The notes beneath the pieces are model-generated. The model was not told the origin of the DNA and searched no databases. It saw only the letters and a list, made by a program, of their open reading frames with translations. From Siniperca chuatsi (taxonomy: Eukaryota; Chordata; Actinopteri; Centrarchiformes; Sinipercidae), in the NCBI RefSeq assembly GCF_020085105.1, contig NC_058046.1, positions 8,036,675-8,100,674 of the forward strand: a DNA stretch of 64,000 nucleotides, written 5' to 3'. Of this stretch, positions 1 to 20,900 are shown piece by piece. Positions within the stretch are counted from its first letter, which is position 1, and each line of letters opens with the position of its first letter. The translations under genes and the position numbers were made by a program.

Positions 1-107
1 AGAGAATGATTGGAGTTGTTGCTTGAAAAATGATTGAAATGATTATCAAAATAGTTGCTTTGCTTTTCTGTCGACTAATCTATTGATTAACTAATTGCTT
101 CAGCTCT
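1..107. repeat. Palindromic hAT-like MITE, copy B (right end only)
   Basis: ATTATCAAAATAGTTGC, GTCGACTAATC and TTCAGCTCTA match the right half of the family seen at 1720-2090 and 29907-30264. It is cut by the window edge. Confidence 0.6.
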
Positions 108-1719
108 ATTACACACCAACCTCAAGTTTGTCTAATGTTCACCTGTTACAACTCAGCGCACTGACTCATGAGTTGTGGGTAAGCACACACATTCCAGTGT
201 TGAGCCAGCCATCTGCAGCAGAGCTACCAAAGAGCATGAGACTTAGGTATTGCTTGTAGATTGGCCCACCAAGAAACTCTGCTACCCATGCAGGTTGTTG
301 GTCATATTATTGCAGATGACTGTCAGTGTTTTAAATGACTGACTGAATTACTTTTTCAAATAAAATAAAAAATTACATACTCCCACACACCTGCTTCATT
401 TGTCTATGTTTCAGTCTGACAGTGACCTTGATCAAAGCAAGTTAGCTGAGCTGCCATTTATTGCAGCAACAGCCAATAGGAGATTTTTTTTAATGGAAAC
501 AAAATGATTCCTTTCATATGCTCTAAACGTATGTACAATTAAAAGATTTGTTTTTCCTTCACAAACTCATGTCATCTGAGAAGCAATAGGATGTTTTCTT
601 CTGGCCATATAAGAGGCTCTAATTAAAAAAAAAAAACACTGAAAAGCAGACGCGCATTTACAATCCAAATGAACTTGCTTTCTCTTCAGCGCTAAGACAG
701 GGCACTGCTCCATATCCAATAGCTGCCACTTGCCACTCTCAGCCCACTCTTTTATCATGCACCAACCATGGCCTGCTATTAAGTCACTGGAACAAGATGC
801 CAAGGTAACCAGAGTCAGCAGGTGTGTATTCACGTAACTGACAATGTAAAACAAAAAAACAAAAAAAAAGGAGTGGGGGTGCCAGGACTATCTTGTCTTA
901 TTCACTTCCATTGTTGGGAGGAATAGTGAAGTGTGAAGTGTAGATAAATGTGTAGAGGGGACTGTTGGTGTGACTTGATCTCCCAAGCGTGGAGGCAGAG
1001 AAAGGGACATGCTTGGAGTGGCTAGGAGCTGACACAGGTTTTAATGAGAGCCCTCTGCTCTCTTTTAGCCAGCCACTCTGTGTTCAAGCCTGAAGTGGGG
1101 GAGGCAGCCAGTGTTCATGTCTGCCACACAAAGCTTTGTGCCATTTCCTTTGTCTACCTTCACCTCAAGCCCAGACACACACACACGTAAATACATACAC
1201 ACTTCAGCCTGTACTTGGTGTGTATAGAGCCTAGGCTGGGGCTAGGAGAGTTAGCCCATTGACACACTCTCTTGGATCAAAGAGAATTTCGATAGTAGAT
1301 AAAGAAGAGCTTAGAGAATAAAATGGATTGCTCACATGCACTGAATTTAGACTTTGGCAAATTGCTGGCCTGCAAAGGTAATACGCCATTTCAAGAGGCT
1401 ACAGGGACTCTTTATGTTACCAAGGTTACCACATCCTGATATCCATTTTCCTATATTTGTCTTATGTGTTACTGAAGTGAGCTCTGTGGCCTTCCTTTAA
1501 AACGTAGACAATGTTCAGCCCTGCCAGTGAGAGAAAATAACAAGAATCTGGGGCTTTTAGGCTCTTTTGTTTTGTGGTGACTTTACATCAGCAAATCAGG
1601 TAAAGCTACTCCCTCTAATATGCAAAAAGAATCACCCATACCTTTCATACAGACTATTCCATATTGTAGTTCTTTGACTATAAGCGTTACTTATGCCTGA
1701 GCACTGTTTTGACCAATCA

Positions 1720-2090
1720 AGGACTGTAACTAATCATTATTTTCATTATTGATTAATCTGCTGATTATTTTCTCTATTAATCGATTAATCATTTAGTCTA
1801 TAAAATGTCAGAAAATAATGAAAAATGCCCAGTATAATTTCCCAGAGCTCAAGGTTTCATCTTCAAATTCCTTATTTTATCTGATCATCTGTCCAAAACC
1901 CAGTGAAATGCACCTTACTATCATACATGACAGAGAAGAGTAGCAAATCATCACATTTTAGAGGCTGGAACCATTGAATATTTGTCATTTTTGCTTTGAA
2001 AATTACTGGGCCATTAATTGACAGAAAATTAATCTATTAATCTAAAATTAAACTATTTTAATGATCAATTGACTCATCGTTTCAGCTTCT
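1720..2090. repeat. Palindromic hAT-like MITE, copy A
   Basis: Starts AGGACTGTAACTAATC and ends GTTTCAGCTTCT (imperfect inverted ends). It is rich in GATTAATC and contains TCTATAAAATGTCAGAAAAT. Flanked by the direct repeat GACCAATCA (1711-1719 and 2091-2099). In ppp3cc intron 3. Confidence 0.8.
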
Positions 2091-4381
2091 GACCAATCAA
2101 GACAACTTGGTCGACTCTGCTTATGTGTTAAGTTGTAAGCTACAGTACAATAGGTAAGCAACAAACGCTCATCCTGTGCTGGTAAAAATAACCAGATAGT
2201 CTCTTCACAGGCTAAATGATACATCCTTCCAGAAAGCCTTGTTTTTAATTATATTAGATTAATTGCTTGACTGAATATCATGTAAACATACAGTATGTGT
2301 TCCATTACTTTTAATTAGTTGCTCCATGTTAGTTCTGACAGTGTTGACAGCAGGATGTACACTCTGCACTCCTCTCTGATCACACCCGTGTTTCAACCAC
2401 AGTGGGTGGAGGAGTGTCGAGTGACACTGATAAGCACTGTGGCTCAAACACAGAACTGTATTTCAAGTGTAGAAGAGTTCATCCATCTCGTTTGGGGTGG
2501 GAGTACTTCAGGTGTCACTTTCCTACAGAAACATATGGAAAAATAATCCCAGTGCCATTTTTGAGGTCTTCAACAGACACATTCCCTATGCTGTTGCAGT
2601 CCACTCCTTTCATCTGTGACATTTCACCCACCTCAATGTACTACCCAGTGCCCATCAAAAGCCGCCACAGGGTGGTCAAAATGTTAGCATACTGCCTTGT
2701 TGACTCTTACATTTAGCCCACTCCACACCATCCTTATGAAATATCCTATTTTCTGCTCCTCCTTTACAAATATTCCTGAAGACATACTCCTAAAATGTTG
2801 CAATGCCTTCAGGATGTTACAAACAAATAAATAAACAACAACAGATGAATCAGCACTGCCTAACAAAGGCAAAAAAAACTTGACAAGTTGTAAGTAACTA
2901 CCTTTTGCACCATTCACACCAAAACAAAGAACATATTTCCCTGTCTCATATCACTCAAGTGAGTACTCCACTGATTTGGCATTGCAGTCTGATAACACTG
3001 TCAGACTAAAAAGGACCAAAATAAGGACCAAAATCGATGCAGCAGAACCTTTTTTATTCCAAGCTTTCTTCGTCCTTGTCAAAACCTGGCACCTACGTTA
3101 CAGACAATGCAACTCGACCACAAACAGTTTAGTCAGACATTCAGGTGTGTTATGCTAGTAGCTAAGAAAATGTAGCATCGAGCCTCTAGCCTCCAGCAGA
3201 GATGAGGAGCGGGCTACAGAGGTCTGGTAAGCTCATTTCTCCACACCCCCAGATTTCATTCATTTTCAAACTTGTAGCCTTTGATGTGACATCACTTTAT
3301 CAGACTTCACGCAGCTCCCTCTGGAGACACTAAAGGCTTTATGATGTGGAACTAATACAGTACCTCACTGTGATTAAGAATACATGACAGTGAGTCTAAT
3401 AAACTAAGATTATTTCATAAGATCTGGCACCATTTCTGCCAATTTTTTTTGTCAGCATCGATGCTTATCTTACAGAACATTACTATATTTTTCATTTTGA
3501 CTAGCTGATTTCAATGATCTGTCTCTTGTTTTAGCTAATTACAGCTTACGTTTGATGCTTATAGCAGTACTCGACCAAAAACCTATTTTACCTAATGTAC
3601 ACAAACCAATATGCGAAAGTATGATTGTTAGGAATATACCAATACAGGTAGACAGCAGAGGAGCGGATTACACAGCAGTAGTCTTTTCTGTTGATGCTTT
3701 GATACGTTTTTTGGGGTCACCATTGTAACTGTCATGAATCCAAGCTTACTACAGCCGCCACCCTCCGGCCAGGGATCTCAATAAGGATACTGCAGTTTCA
3801 CTTTGTACAGCCAGACTGCAGCTCTCTGTTCCAATCCTCCATCTTATTTTTAAACGTTCTAATAAGCATGTATGAACTGTGCCCTTTGAAATTGTCACTG
3901 AAATAGAATTTTCAGACAGCAAAACCCATTTGATTTGAGAAGCACTGAAGTAAGATCTTCAAAGCAGCACTGCAGTAAGCCTTGAATTTTAGTAGCTATT
4001 CTGACCATAGGTCACCATCTTAACCACCCTGAGAATCAAAATGGGACACACCATCATCCAGTTTAGTCTACCTTTATCTTATTACATCAACTCATTTTAA
4101 ACTGAATTGCCAGCACTAGCCCTAATTCATATGCAAAACACTAGGATACCATCACACACCAATACTGAAGTGCTGTAACAATACACTGACACATATCACA
4201 TTGTTCAATGCACAATATTCACAATGTGACTTGATATATTGATTATACACTAATGAAAACAAACTTAGATGATAGCTCCTCCTAAATGTCACCCACTGGA
4301 CCTTTAAGTGTCTTCACTGCTATCTTCACAATACAACACAAATGTTTTTTATTTAACTGTAAAAAAAATCATTACAATTTA

Positions 4382-10596
<6,215 letters not shown>

Positions 10597-12721
10597 CTTT
10601 AATTCGTCTGAAGGCTAATTTCGGGGAGAAAATATTGTACAGCTCTCTTGCCAGCTAGCCCGGGGACAAGCTAGCACTTCAACCTGGCTGTCAGCTCCGT
10701 CTTGACTTGCGGTTGTGGTCGGAGGCACTAATTTTATGTTTGCTCTTTCCAACAAACACTTGAGATTAGCTAGTGAAGGAGCTCCAGCTCTTGTTGTGGT
10801 TTGATTGGCTAATAACCTAGCTAGCTTGCAGCAACATTAATGCTAGCGAATAATTACAGCACTAAGTAGTAATGTTGACACAAATGTAGAATTGTAATAA
10901 ACATTAAAAAATAGAGGCAACCGTTTGCTGTGTAACTTAATAGTTGTCAAGTAAATAGCAAATAATACCTGGATATTACCTACAGGGAGGCTGCCGTTAG
11001 AAGCTAATCCGATTTAACGTTAGTCACTCTTTTTTCAGCTAGTTAGCCAGCTAACATTTTAACGTATTGGCAAATCGGCGGACAGGCAAAGACATCAACG
11101 GAAGACTGGCGTTTCATCTTCTATGTCCAGGCCCTTTATTGTAGAAAAAAAATGACTGCAACACGTAAAGTCGCGTTTCTTTAAAATGCACAAACACCGA
11201 AAATCCTTCCAAGATGCAGACAGCGTCTTGACAGGGTATCCTCCTCCTCCTCGGATTTAACTCTAATCTGACAGTGAGTGAAGAGCAGCGGTGGATTTCC
11301 TACAACATGGTGGAGCCGATGTGACGTGACTATGGAAACGTAACACGTGGTTTAGGGGTGTGTTAAAAACACAAACATTTATCCGATTTAGACCGGCTGT
11401 GTTCTTTGCTGCTGCTCGCACAAGGGTGAACATAAAAGGTGGTAAATACCTCTAAATACTGCTGCACTGGAGTCAAAGCTTCTAAAGCATATGTTGTGTC
11501 AAATGGGTTAATATTCCCAGCGAATATCTATGTTTGTAGTCTCATCTGTTATAGTTCATTGTATCATTGTCCTAACTGTGTTTGAACGTTTCATGAGTTT
11601 TCTTGATTTAAAGTCAGTTCACCTGAAGGTTCTAATAAATAAGCACACAGAATAATTCTGTTTAATTCGATTTGACAAATTCAATAAAAAAAAAATTGAT
11701 AGCTGAAAACAAAGAAACAACATTTTGCAAGTGACTCTACCTGGAGCTTGTTTACTCCCTACACTACACAGCCACTGTAAGGCACGCCCATTCTAAAACA
11801 AGGCCCCGGTTGAGGTGGGCGTGCCTCTGAAGTGTCTTTAAAGTCTTTGCCCTGCAAATGATGACTTGGAAAATGACTCACTAGAAGATGCGCATTGTTG
11901 TTTATTTTGTATGTATATATAATTGAGTGGATTTACAGGTGACATCAGCTTTAAGAAGGGTTACTAGTAGGTTTGTATGTAGAACAAAAAAAAGCAATCT
12001 TCCGTCCTTTGAATGGAACCTGAATGCAACATTAAAGGAGGGGTGCATTCAAAACCACAAGCTGTTTCACACATTCACGCACTACAATGATGTAGTGTAT
12101 TAAAATAAATCACCTTCCAGTATTCCAGACAACCGGTCTGCAATAGAGTGAGTGACAGAATACATAGATTGCAAATTATATCTAAAATCTAATTTGGAGT
12201 GTGATAATGGCTTTTAAATCAAACAGGAGAAGAACTCCTAATGAATCAGTCAATCAGTACTTGGCCTCCAGCTCTATTTCTAAAGTATACATGTTTTACT
12301 AGAAACATTGCCAATGTTGTAACTTTGACTGTTTTTGCATTTAACACTAAATGTACCTGTGATTTGGTGTTAATATTGGATATAAAATAGACTAGAGAAG
12401 TATTTACATTTATTTTTTATGAAGCAATGTATTTCTCTTCACATTGTAAGAGATGGCCAGCAACCTTTCACAACATGGCACTATGAAACCAGATTTTCAA
12501 GTTGTGTGTTATGCAAAAATTTTATTCATTATCAACCCTGGAACACTAGGTGGCTGTCTTGTTTCATTTTCAAAAACATGTTGCTCAGTGCAGAACTGCA
12601 GCCTATTCTCATGAGACATAACTGCAGGCAACTGGAGACTTGTGAGACATTAAGTGAGAAGTCAGATGTGTTCAGTGTGTACTAACAAAACAAGTAGATA
12701 AAAACATACAAAAATTTGAGA
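10597..12721. other. Intergenic region between ppp3cc 5' end and vps37b 3' end
   Basis: No coding exon recognised. The part next to ppp3cc (10.6-11.35 kb) probably holds its 5'UTR and promoter. The remainder is AT-rich, with no repeat structure I can delimit. Confidence 0.4.
11302..11350. promoter_or_regulatory. Cluster of YY1-like, CRE-like and E-box motifs upstream of ppp3cc
   Basis: ACAACATGGTGG (YY1-like) is followed within 50 bp by TGACGTGA at 11322-11329 (CRE-like) and CACGTG (E-box). The cluster lies about 0.7 kb upstream of the ppp3cc start codon in a GC-richer patch. The promoter role is inferred from motif clustering only. Confidence 0.35.
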
Positions 12722-14916
12722 TTTATTGAACTTGAAAATAGCATTAAATTCCACTTAAACATTCATTATAAGTCAATACCTACCACATTACACTGAAAAT
12801 CTCACCAACCACATATAAAAGAATGGATACAGAGGATCAGTTCAAACGTAAAAAGCAGCTCAACAGCTAAAAAAAAAAAAATATTAAAGAGGAATCTTCA
12901 GACTGAACACAAAGAGCAAAGGCCATGCACAAAAGAATTATCCATTGTTAGTTGTTAGAAATGCTGGTTCATCGAGACGTTGATGCTTTAGCTTCTGCTA
13001 TTTCTGTAGTTTTGCCTGCTGACGAGTATGCTTTGTTCATTCTGTGGTCCACTTCTTTGCCTTGCCGTGAAGTATTATCACCAAGATATGACACAAAATA
13101 TTTCAGAGCCCTGTTATTTCACCAATTTAAAAAAAAACACACAAAAAAAACCCAGCAACAACAACACATGCAAAAATCTCTAAAATTCACCCCAGGCAAA
13201 CCTCAATGCAATGGAGGAAGAATGGAAGAGAAGCACAAGCACCACTAGGCAAACAGCCTGAGGGCGTCTCTTGTCTCTCTGGCACATGTTCAGTGTCACT
13301 CTTTTCTGGCCTTCTGCTTCTACTGAGAAAGCAAAGCCTGACAGACCGACAGTCAGACACTGCCTTTTTCTGCCTTCTGGTGGAACATGAAATCAGTAGC
13401 AGGAGGACACCAAATGCTTGGCCAGTTTTTTCTTTGAAGGGTTGGGGAGGGGATTCTAACTTCTACAGCTGAGCATAGAGAAACATGGAGTTGTCAGCAG
13501 GATGTGATCAACGTCACTTCAAGTGTAGGCACTCGTGGCTCTTCAACAGTGCACAGCGACAGCAGTCGGAAGGAAAAAAGTGAATTTCTAACGCACCAGA
13601 AAACATTTCCTCCCAAAGCCGGGTTGACCTTGCAAGTTCCTCTTGAAGAAATCTGGCTTGCATTTTTACAAAAAGTGTTTCAGCTCAACATCACAAACAG
13701 ATATGCTGGGAACAATGGTAGATTACCTCACTAAATGTTTCACTTACATTAAAAAAATAAAATAAAATTGACTGTAGCAAAAAAGTTTGAACACCGAGTG
13801 ATGTTGGAAGTCTTTGGTGCTCAGTGTGACAGAAAACTGAACAGGACCATATGTATGAGATCCAAGGAACTGTTGGCATCATCTCCAATCCCAACTGAGG
13901 GTGTTAAAGACAATGGACATCATAAAGGAGTGTTGCATTACAACAAGAACCCACAGAAAACAACACACATCAGAAGTGTACTGTATGGCTATACATAAAT
14001 CCTTCATTTCAGGCAAGGCCCTACAGGCCTGGTCATTTGTTACACTAGCTCAGCCACCAGTTCTCTCCTCAACTCCCTTTTGACTTCTGCCCTGAGATGG
14101 ACCAAGTACAACAGTCAGCCATCTTGAACCAGGCAGGTCTGGACTCTCGAGACACACCCACATATTGAAGAAGAGATACACCAACCAAAATCCTCCTTTA
14201 CACATGTTAATCAGTCTGTCCTGGCTATTATTAACATAACTCCATTAGTACTATATCATAAAAAAAAATGTACCTTGTGAATTTTTATATATATTAAAAA
14301 AATAATAATCACAGCATAGATGCAGTTTCGCCTGAATATATTCTGGGAAATTCTATTTTCATCAAAACTGCACAGTAATTTGGGTCTCTCTTTGCTTGCA
14401 TATACATAACCAGTAAATTAGTATGCTGCAGATGGAAATTACTAATCAAACCCTTTTTGGAATGACTTAAGTGTCCCACAAAAGCTTGAGGAACATGTTT
14501 GAAGGGAGGTGAGAGACTGAAAACTAATGGGCATGCAGAGCTGAGGGCACAGCCAGGAGACAGAAAGTGCTGATAAATGACAAGTACCAGCTCAGTGACC
14601 CATAGACTGACACTTGTTTCATTACAGTCTGCATTGGGCCCTTCCACTGAAGGGACTCAGGCTAGCGAGAGTCGAGGCTGATCTCGTCACGTCTTTTTTT
14701 GTTGGGAGTGTTGATGGGAGTGAGAGGTGAGCGCCAATCCACAGAGATTATTGGAGATCTGCTTCATCTGAACGTGAGCAGACCAGCCAGTGCAGGTCTG
14801 CCTTCTTGCGATGTGATTGGTTGTATTCCAAGAAGGCCGACAACGTAGAAAAATAGTTCTCAGACGAGTTCCAGTAGTGAAAAGTCCACGACACCTGTGA
14901 GTGGCAACTGCTTTCA
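12722..14916 (-). other. vps37b: Probable vps37b 3' untranslated region
   Basis: No coding exon is supportable downstream of the vps37b stop (14917-14919). A minus-strand AATAAA lies at 12722-12727 (TTTATT on the plus strand), which would give a 3'UTR of about 2.2 kb. The exact end is inferred from that signal only; other AT-rich stretches could also supply poly(A) signals. Confidence 0.4.
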
Positions 14917-17900
14917 TTACTGCATGATGAAGCCAGGCTGCGGGGCCATACGAGGTGGGGGCCTCTGAGGCAAGGCTGGGGGGTACTGAGATAGGAAGTG
15001 GTTGGGGTAGCCAGAGGAGACGTTGGGGAAAGGTTGGCCTGTTCTGGGAGGAATTGGCGGGTATGGCGATGCTGAGTAGAAGACCGGAGGCTGGGGGGCA
15101 GCGGTTGGAGCTGGAGCTGGATTTAGAATTGGGGCTGGCTGGGATGGAGGAGGTGGGGGTTTCCTCCTCGGCTGGGCGACAGGGGAAGCGCTGGTGTTGG
15201 CCTCAGTGAGGAGGGAGGAGGATGAGGGTCTGGCTGCTGCCGACACATCCTGAGATCGGGAGCTAGGGACCGACGCCTGGGGCAGATGCTGGCCATTCAG
15301 CACCATCTCTTGCAGCTTCTCGATCTTCACCCTTCTCAAGTGGGCCAGCTTCCTATTGCTCTGATAGGCATCAATGAAGGAATCCAGGGTCATGTCGCCA
15401 TCCAGGAACGAATCGGCCATATTCTGTTGAGAGAAGTAAAGAGATTTGGGACAGTTTTAGAGAGAGAATAGAGAAGTCCCTTCTGACTCTTATTCAACAC
15501 GTTAAGTGCCAACGTGAGTCATGAAGATGGAAATAGCATCCAGGGAACAATCACAAAGAAAAAAAGCCAGACACTCAAACTGCTGTTGGATTTTAAAAGA
15601 TCATCATCAGGGCTCAACAATAAGGCTTCCCCATTTGCCTGGGGCAAGTAAAATGTCGGCTTAGTAAATCTAGCAACTCACTTGCCCGATTGGGAATTAA
15701 ACACATTGTTTTTTCCTGAGTTGATGATGGAAGTAGCTAAGGAGTGAGCCATCTCGCTTCCTTCTCATCTCTGTTGAGAGCTGCACATGCACAGTACCGA
15801 TTGGGCACTCTTGAGCAGGGATGGGTACCGAAACCCGGTATTAAACGGGCCCCGGGGCTAAATCCTTAAAGACCATAGTATTGTCACGCTATCACGCTAC
15901 AGCTTCTCACCGGCTCTGTGTGTCGGGGCTGAGCTGAGCTCCTCCACAGACACAAACGGAGCAAAGTAAGCAGACAGCAGAGCAGAGAGGCCACGGTGGA
16001 GGTTACTGGAGTTGACGACAACTACGCTCATTACTGTAAGTGGGTGCAATAAAACCATCGCGAGTAAAAAGCCAATACTTCATCAATACACCTGTTCAAC
16101 AAGTATAAATGTGAACGTGTAAAAAGCGATATTTGAATCTGCCTCTCATCCACCACCGCTATGTTTTACAAAAGCACAGCACGTTAGCTTGGTTAATAGC
16201 GAATTGAACAAGCTAAAACCAAAGATGTCTGTATGTAGTCTAACTGTTTAGCTTAGTTTGCCACGTATCTTAAAATTTGGCAAGTTCTTGTAAACTGAGC
16301 TGCTGTCTGAGACAAACCAGCCCCTCCTCCCTCTGCCAGCAGTAACTTAGCTGCAGTGAATCACAGCAGCAGCAGAGGGGGGAGGACAGGAGGAGGGACT
16401 GATACTGACTAAAGTTTAGACAGAATGAAGAACACAGACATCACTAAGTATTTTGATGTCAATATGTTTTATTTTATTAACATTTCAAATTTGTTTCCAG
16501 CTGTTTCCAGACTTTGCTATTTTAAATTACTGTTGCTGCTCTAGAAACAACATTTAGTTATATTTAAAATATTAAATTCTAATCTGTTCTGAATTTATTC
16601 TTTTTTAAAATAATACATTTTTAAAAAAGCAATTATTTAGTAATTAAAAAGAACTGATAAGAGTATAAATAAAGAACCAAACCGATAAGGAGTATCGATA
16701 AGAGTAGTAGTATTGATAAAAGCGATTAAAAACTATACTCATCCCTACTCGCGAGAAAATGGCAGCAGGTAAAGACAAAGTTTATGATAATTTATCACTC
16801 ACAGTTAACAAGTCCATCTTTGGGGAGGAGGAGAGGGGATAGTCATACCATTTTCTATATGCAATAATGTTTGTTGCTTCGCATCTATGGACACACTGTA
16901 CCCTTGTTCTGATTCATTTACTTTATTATTTATAAAGATAAACATATCAATTAACTTTAGTCTTTGTTGTTATTTGATAGCCGCTAATAAATAAAACAAT
17001 TTGTATAGGGGCAAGTAAAAACTGACTTCAGGCAAGTAGATTGATGACCCACTTGCCCGACTGGGCAAGTAAAATAAACCCATTAATGTTGAACCCTGTA
17101 ATCTAATGATTATTTCTTTGATCAGCCATTTATTCAGTCAAATTTTGCAATTATGACAAATGCCCATCATAAGTGACCGAATTATTAATAATTTCGGCAC
17201 TACACAAGTGTGATGTTTATCTGAAGTTAGATTTAAACTTGGAACACTTATGCTGCATTCACACCATACGTCATGTCAATAACTGTCGCAGCAACTTTAC
17301 AGCCCAGTCATCATGTGGTCAGATAAAAACATCACAGATGTTAAGATATCGTCTCAGGAGCAGACATGTGAGAAAGCTTCCCAGCATGCACTAGGGCAAA
17401 GGATTCCTGGACATAAGTCTCATTTTATGTGTGTTCCTGCATTGTAACTGCCGTTATTGTTTTTCATATTGAGTTCTAAAACATTTTCACTGTTTCCACA
17501 TTTCATTTGTTGCCATAGAAAAGTTATGAGAATCAAATCTGCTTACACCTCGAGTAATGCAGCGTGCACAGCTGAGTTTGGCTGAAATGTTGTTAAGGCC
17601 ATGGCTACTCTACAAATATTGTATAACGTGGCAAACTTTAGCACTTATTATAAATTTTATAAACATTATAAATTACAATTAATTTAAACCATACGGTTTT
17701 ATTTGACACGCTTATCTAAATATAAATAAAGAAAGATCCAGTATTGGAAGAGGTAAAAAATAATTTCACTTCATGTGATGGTCTAATAAAGAATTGCAGG
17801 ACACAAAATAGACATTGGATACAGTACCACTTGAATGCAATTTATGGATTATGATTTTGTTTCTCATTTGCTTTTTGATTGTTGCACGTTCTAGCAGTTT

Positions 17901-20900
17901 CAGCATAACTGAAAATACACCTGCCTAAGTTAAATCATTTAAAATGAATGGTACAGAAACGCAAGTTTCATTATTAATCCAGATTGATAACAGCTGAATA
18001 TCATTAGCATATCCTCTGGATCTGTTATATGTAGCCATGGATGCTCAGTGCTGCAGTACTAGATAAGCAAGACGAAACAGAGGCTTTAATGGCATAATTT
18101 CACTCTGAAAATCATTTTCAAAATTAAAAATAGAAATGCATATCTGAAAGAATAATGGTTTAGAATCTATCCATCATGTTTACATGGTTGACAGAGTTTG
18201 TGCCCACCTTGATGAACTGGTTTACCCAGGATTACACCTGCATACCACTGGGGGTTTGTTGCTAAGCATGGTCAGGAGTGTTTCTAAATGTACACGTATT
18301 CTCAAGCACAAGAAGAAATTGAGAAATCAGACTATGTATTCTATGCATAGGGCATAGGCCCCTGGTGTCTTGAGTTTTTTGATGACAATATCCTTGTTGG
18401 TGATGTCAAAACAGGAGGTTGAAGAAACTGGGGTCCATCAACAAGCAGAGGTAGTGGCCTAGTAGTATTTCTCTTATGGTATAAATGCAGCATTAGCATA
18501 AACATTCGGATAAGCAACTTCATAATTGGATTGAAAAACACTGACAGAACATATAGCTATTGCAGGGATAAAAATTGTGACTTCTAATTTAGTCAGCCAG
18601 TCTGCTGCCCACATGCTCTCCATGAGTCTTAGATTTGAACAATGAAGCCTCTGTAGGAGAGAGACAACAACTGGTACGGCAGGTATTTGAATTACTGTCT
18701 GGTGTCACTGAGGGATACATGAAGTCATGCATGGAGAGAGCAGTATAATGCTTACCTCTGTCTCCTCTTCTATTTTGGCTCCCTCCGCCTGCAGTAGGGC
18801 CAGCAAAGTGTCCAGGGAGGTGTTTCCTGACTTGTGGTCTGTTAAATATCAAGACAGAGGAACAGCACAAATGTTATTATTTTGCTCTACCTGAACTGAG
18901 TGAAGGCATGTCCAGTCTTTTTAGCAGTCAGGCCTAACATCGTGTTACAAGATTGTTAGCACATCCAGAAGAACTTTGTATTCAGTATTTAGTGCGCAGT
19001 CAAAGCAAAGCCAGCCCATACCATCCACCATACATGTAAATATAGTGAACTGAAGCCTTAGCACGCAGTATCACACATAGACACATATTGGACTGATGTA
19101 AAACTGCTCATAATCATCTTTTCATCACAATTGCAAGACCCCCATTACGCTTTCTGATGGAATTCAATTTAATAAACTTAAAACATGAAGATCTGTTACT
19201 ACTGCAAACACACTAAGGTGTAAAAGATGTTGTATGCCCTGATTTTATTGTTAGAAGGACTTAATTGTAACAATGTGTATACACACTAAACCATCTTTTA
19301 TTCTGTTTTGATCGCTTTTGTGACAAAGGCCCTTTTGTCTGGGAACCAGAGCTACAACAACATTTGTAATATTACAATACTAATGTTCATCACCTCCACA
19401 ATCTTTTCAGCACAGTTGAGTCACAAGACTCTGGTGTACTGTTTACACAGCGCTTGAAGCTACACAGATGCATTGTGGATTAAGTGTGATTTGTGCTTAA
19501 ATTAACCAAGGAGCTCATTTGCCAAAAAAAAACCCAAACCAAAATATTCCCTCAGTTCTTAAGATGAAATGAACGTGTTAGTAACAGATTTTAATGAGCC
19601 TGTTACACAAAGCTGAGGCAGGATATGTGAAATATGCCAGTAATGGTCCTGTGACTGGCACATCCAAACAGCCATAATGCCTCTCTGTTTGCTGTGAACT
19701 TGCAAAGCCCCACTGAGTCAAGTGAAACTGACTTGGTGTCTCTGTGGAGGGAGCATGTTTTGTTTGTGTTCCTAAGCAGGACTGAAAGTCAACACCAACT
19801 GGAGCTGAGATCCCATACATGCATGGTGGCACTCTGGCAATAAGATCAATGGCACATCACTAGTTACTGATCTCCACTACAGCACTGTCAACTCACCTTC
19901 ATTGCCCAACACTAGACACAATATAGTGGATCTCTAATTACAGAAGCAACTCCAGTCTAACCTGATATGCTATTCTATTGTAGGCTTCCTTCTATGCATG
20001 GCAACCAAGTGGACAAAGATCTAGAGTGATTCATTTATGCACCAGACATTGAGTGCAATATAGGTCAGCCCAGGTTTTTACAATATGTAACAATATTTCT
20101 GAACTCAATATTTAGCTCTGTGAGGCTGTACTTTGGTGCAGCGGTGCTTGAGCTAAATGCTAACATCAGCATGCTAAGTAAACACAAAGGCAATGCTAAA
20201 TGTTGATGTTTAGCAGTTATAATGTTTTCCATGTTCACTATACTAGTTTAGCATGTTAGCATGCTAACCTTTGCCAATTAGCACAAAACACCATTGAGGC
20301 TGATGGGAATGTCATTAGTTTTGCAGGTACTTTGTCATAAATTGTATTGGACAAATTGAAATTCTGACCTGACAATGACTTTAGATGAAAAGTCAGGGGA
20401 TTACCAAGTTATTAGAATTCATCCTGAGGGGGACATGGCTGTCTGTACCAAATGTCATATAATTATTATTTCAAATAATTGTCGAAACATTTCACTCAAA
20501 ACCAAAATTGTCAACCTCATGGAGGCGCTAGAGGAAAAGTCAAGCAATCACCAAAATCATTAGGTCCATCTTCTGGGAAACATTAATGTCTGTACAAAAT
20601 GTTGTGCCAGTCGATTTCAGTCTGGACCAAAGTGGTGGACTGACTGACAGACAGACCAACATTTTCATCCTCAAAGCCATGGCTAAAAACCATAATGCAA
20701 CACCAGTTCTCTCCACTGAAAGCTATACTGATTAGCAGCTGTCCAGGTTAAAGTCAGCAGGTTAAAGTCCTCCCTCACCTTACAGCAAAGATTTGTATGT
20801 TAATGCAAATACAATCACTAGTCAATCCTGATCAAGGAGAACGTCCATCATATCCGGGGGCATTATGACTAGCAATATTCAGTTTTAAGTCACACAACCT

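Noticed and set aside
14955-15209. Plus-strand Gly/Leu/Glu-rich open frame
   Set aside because: Antisense shadow of the proline-rich tail of vps37b.
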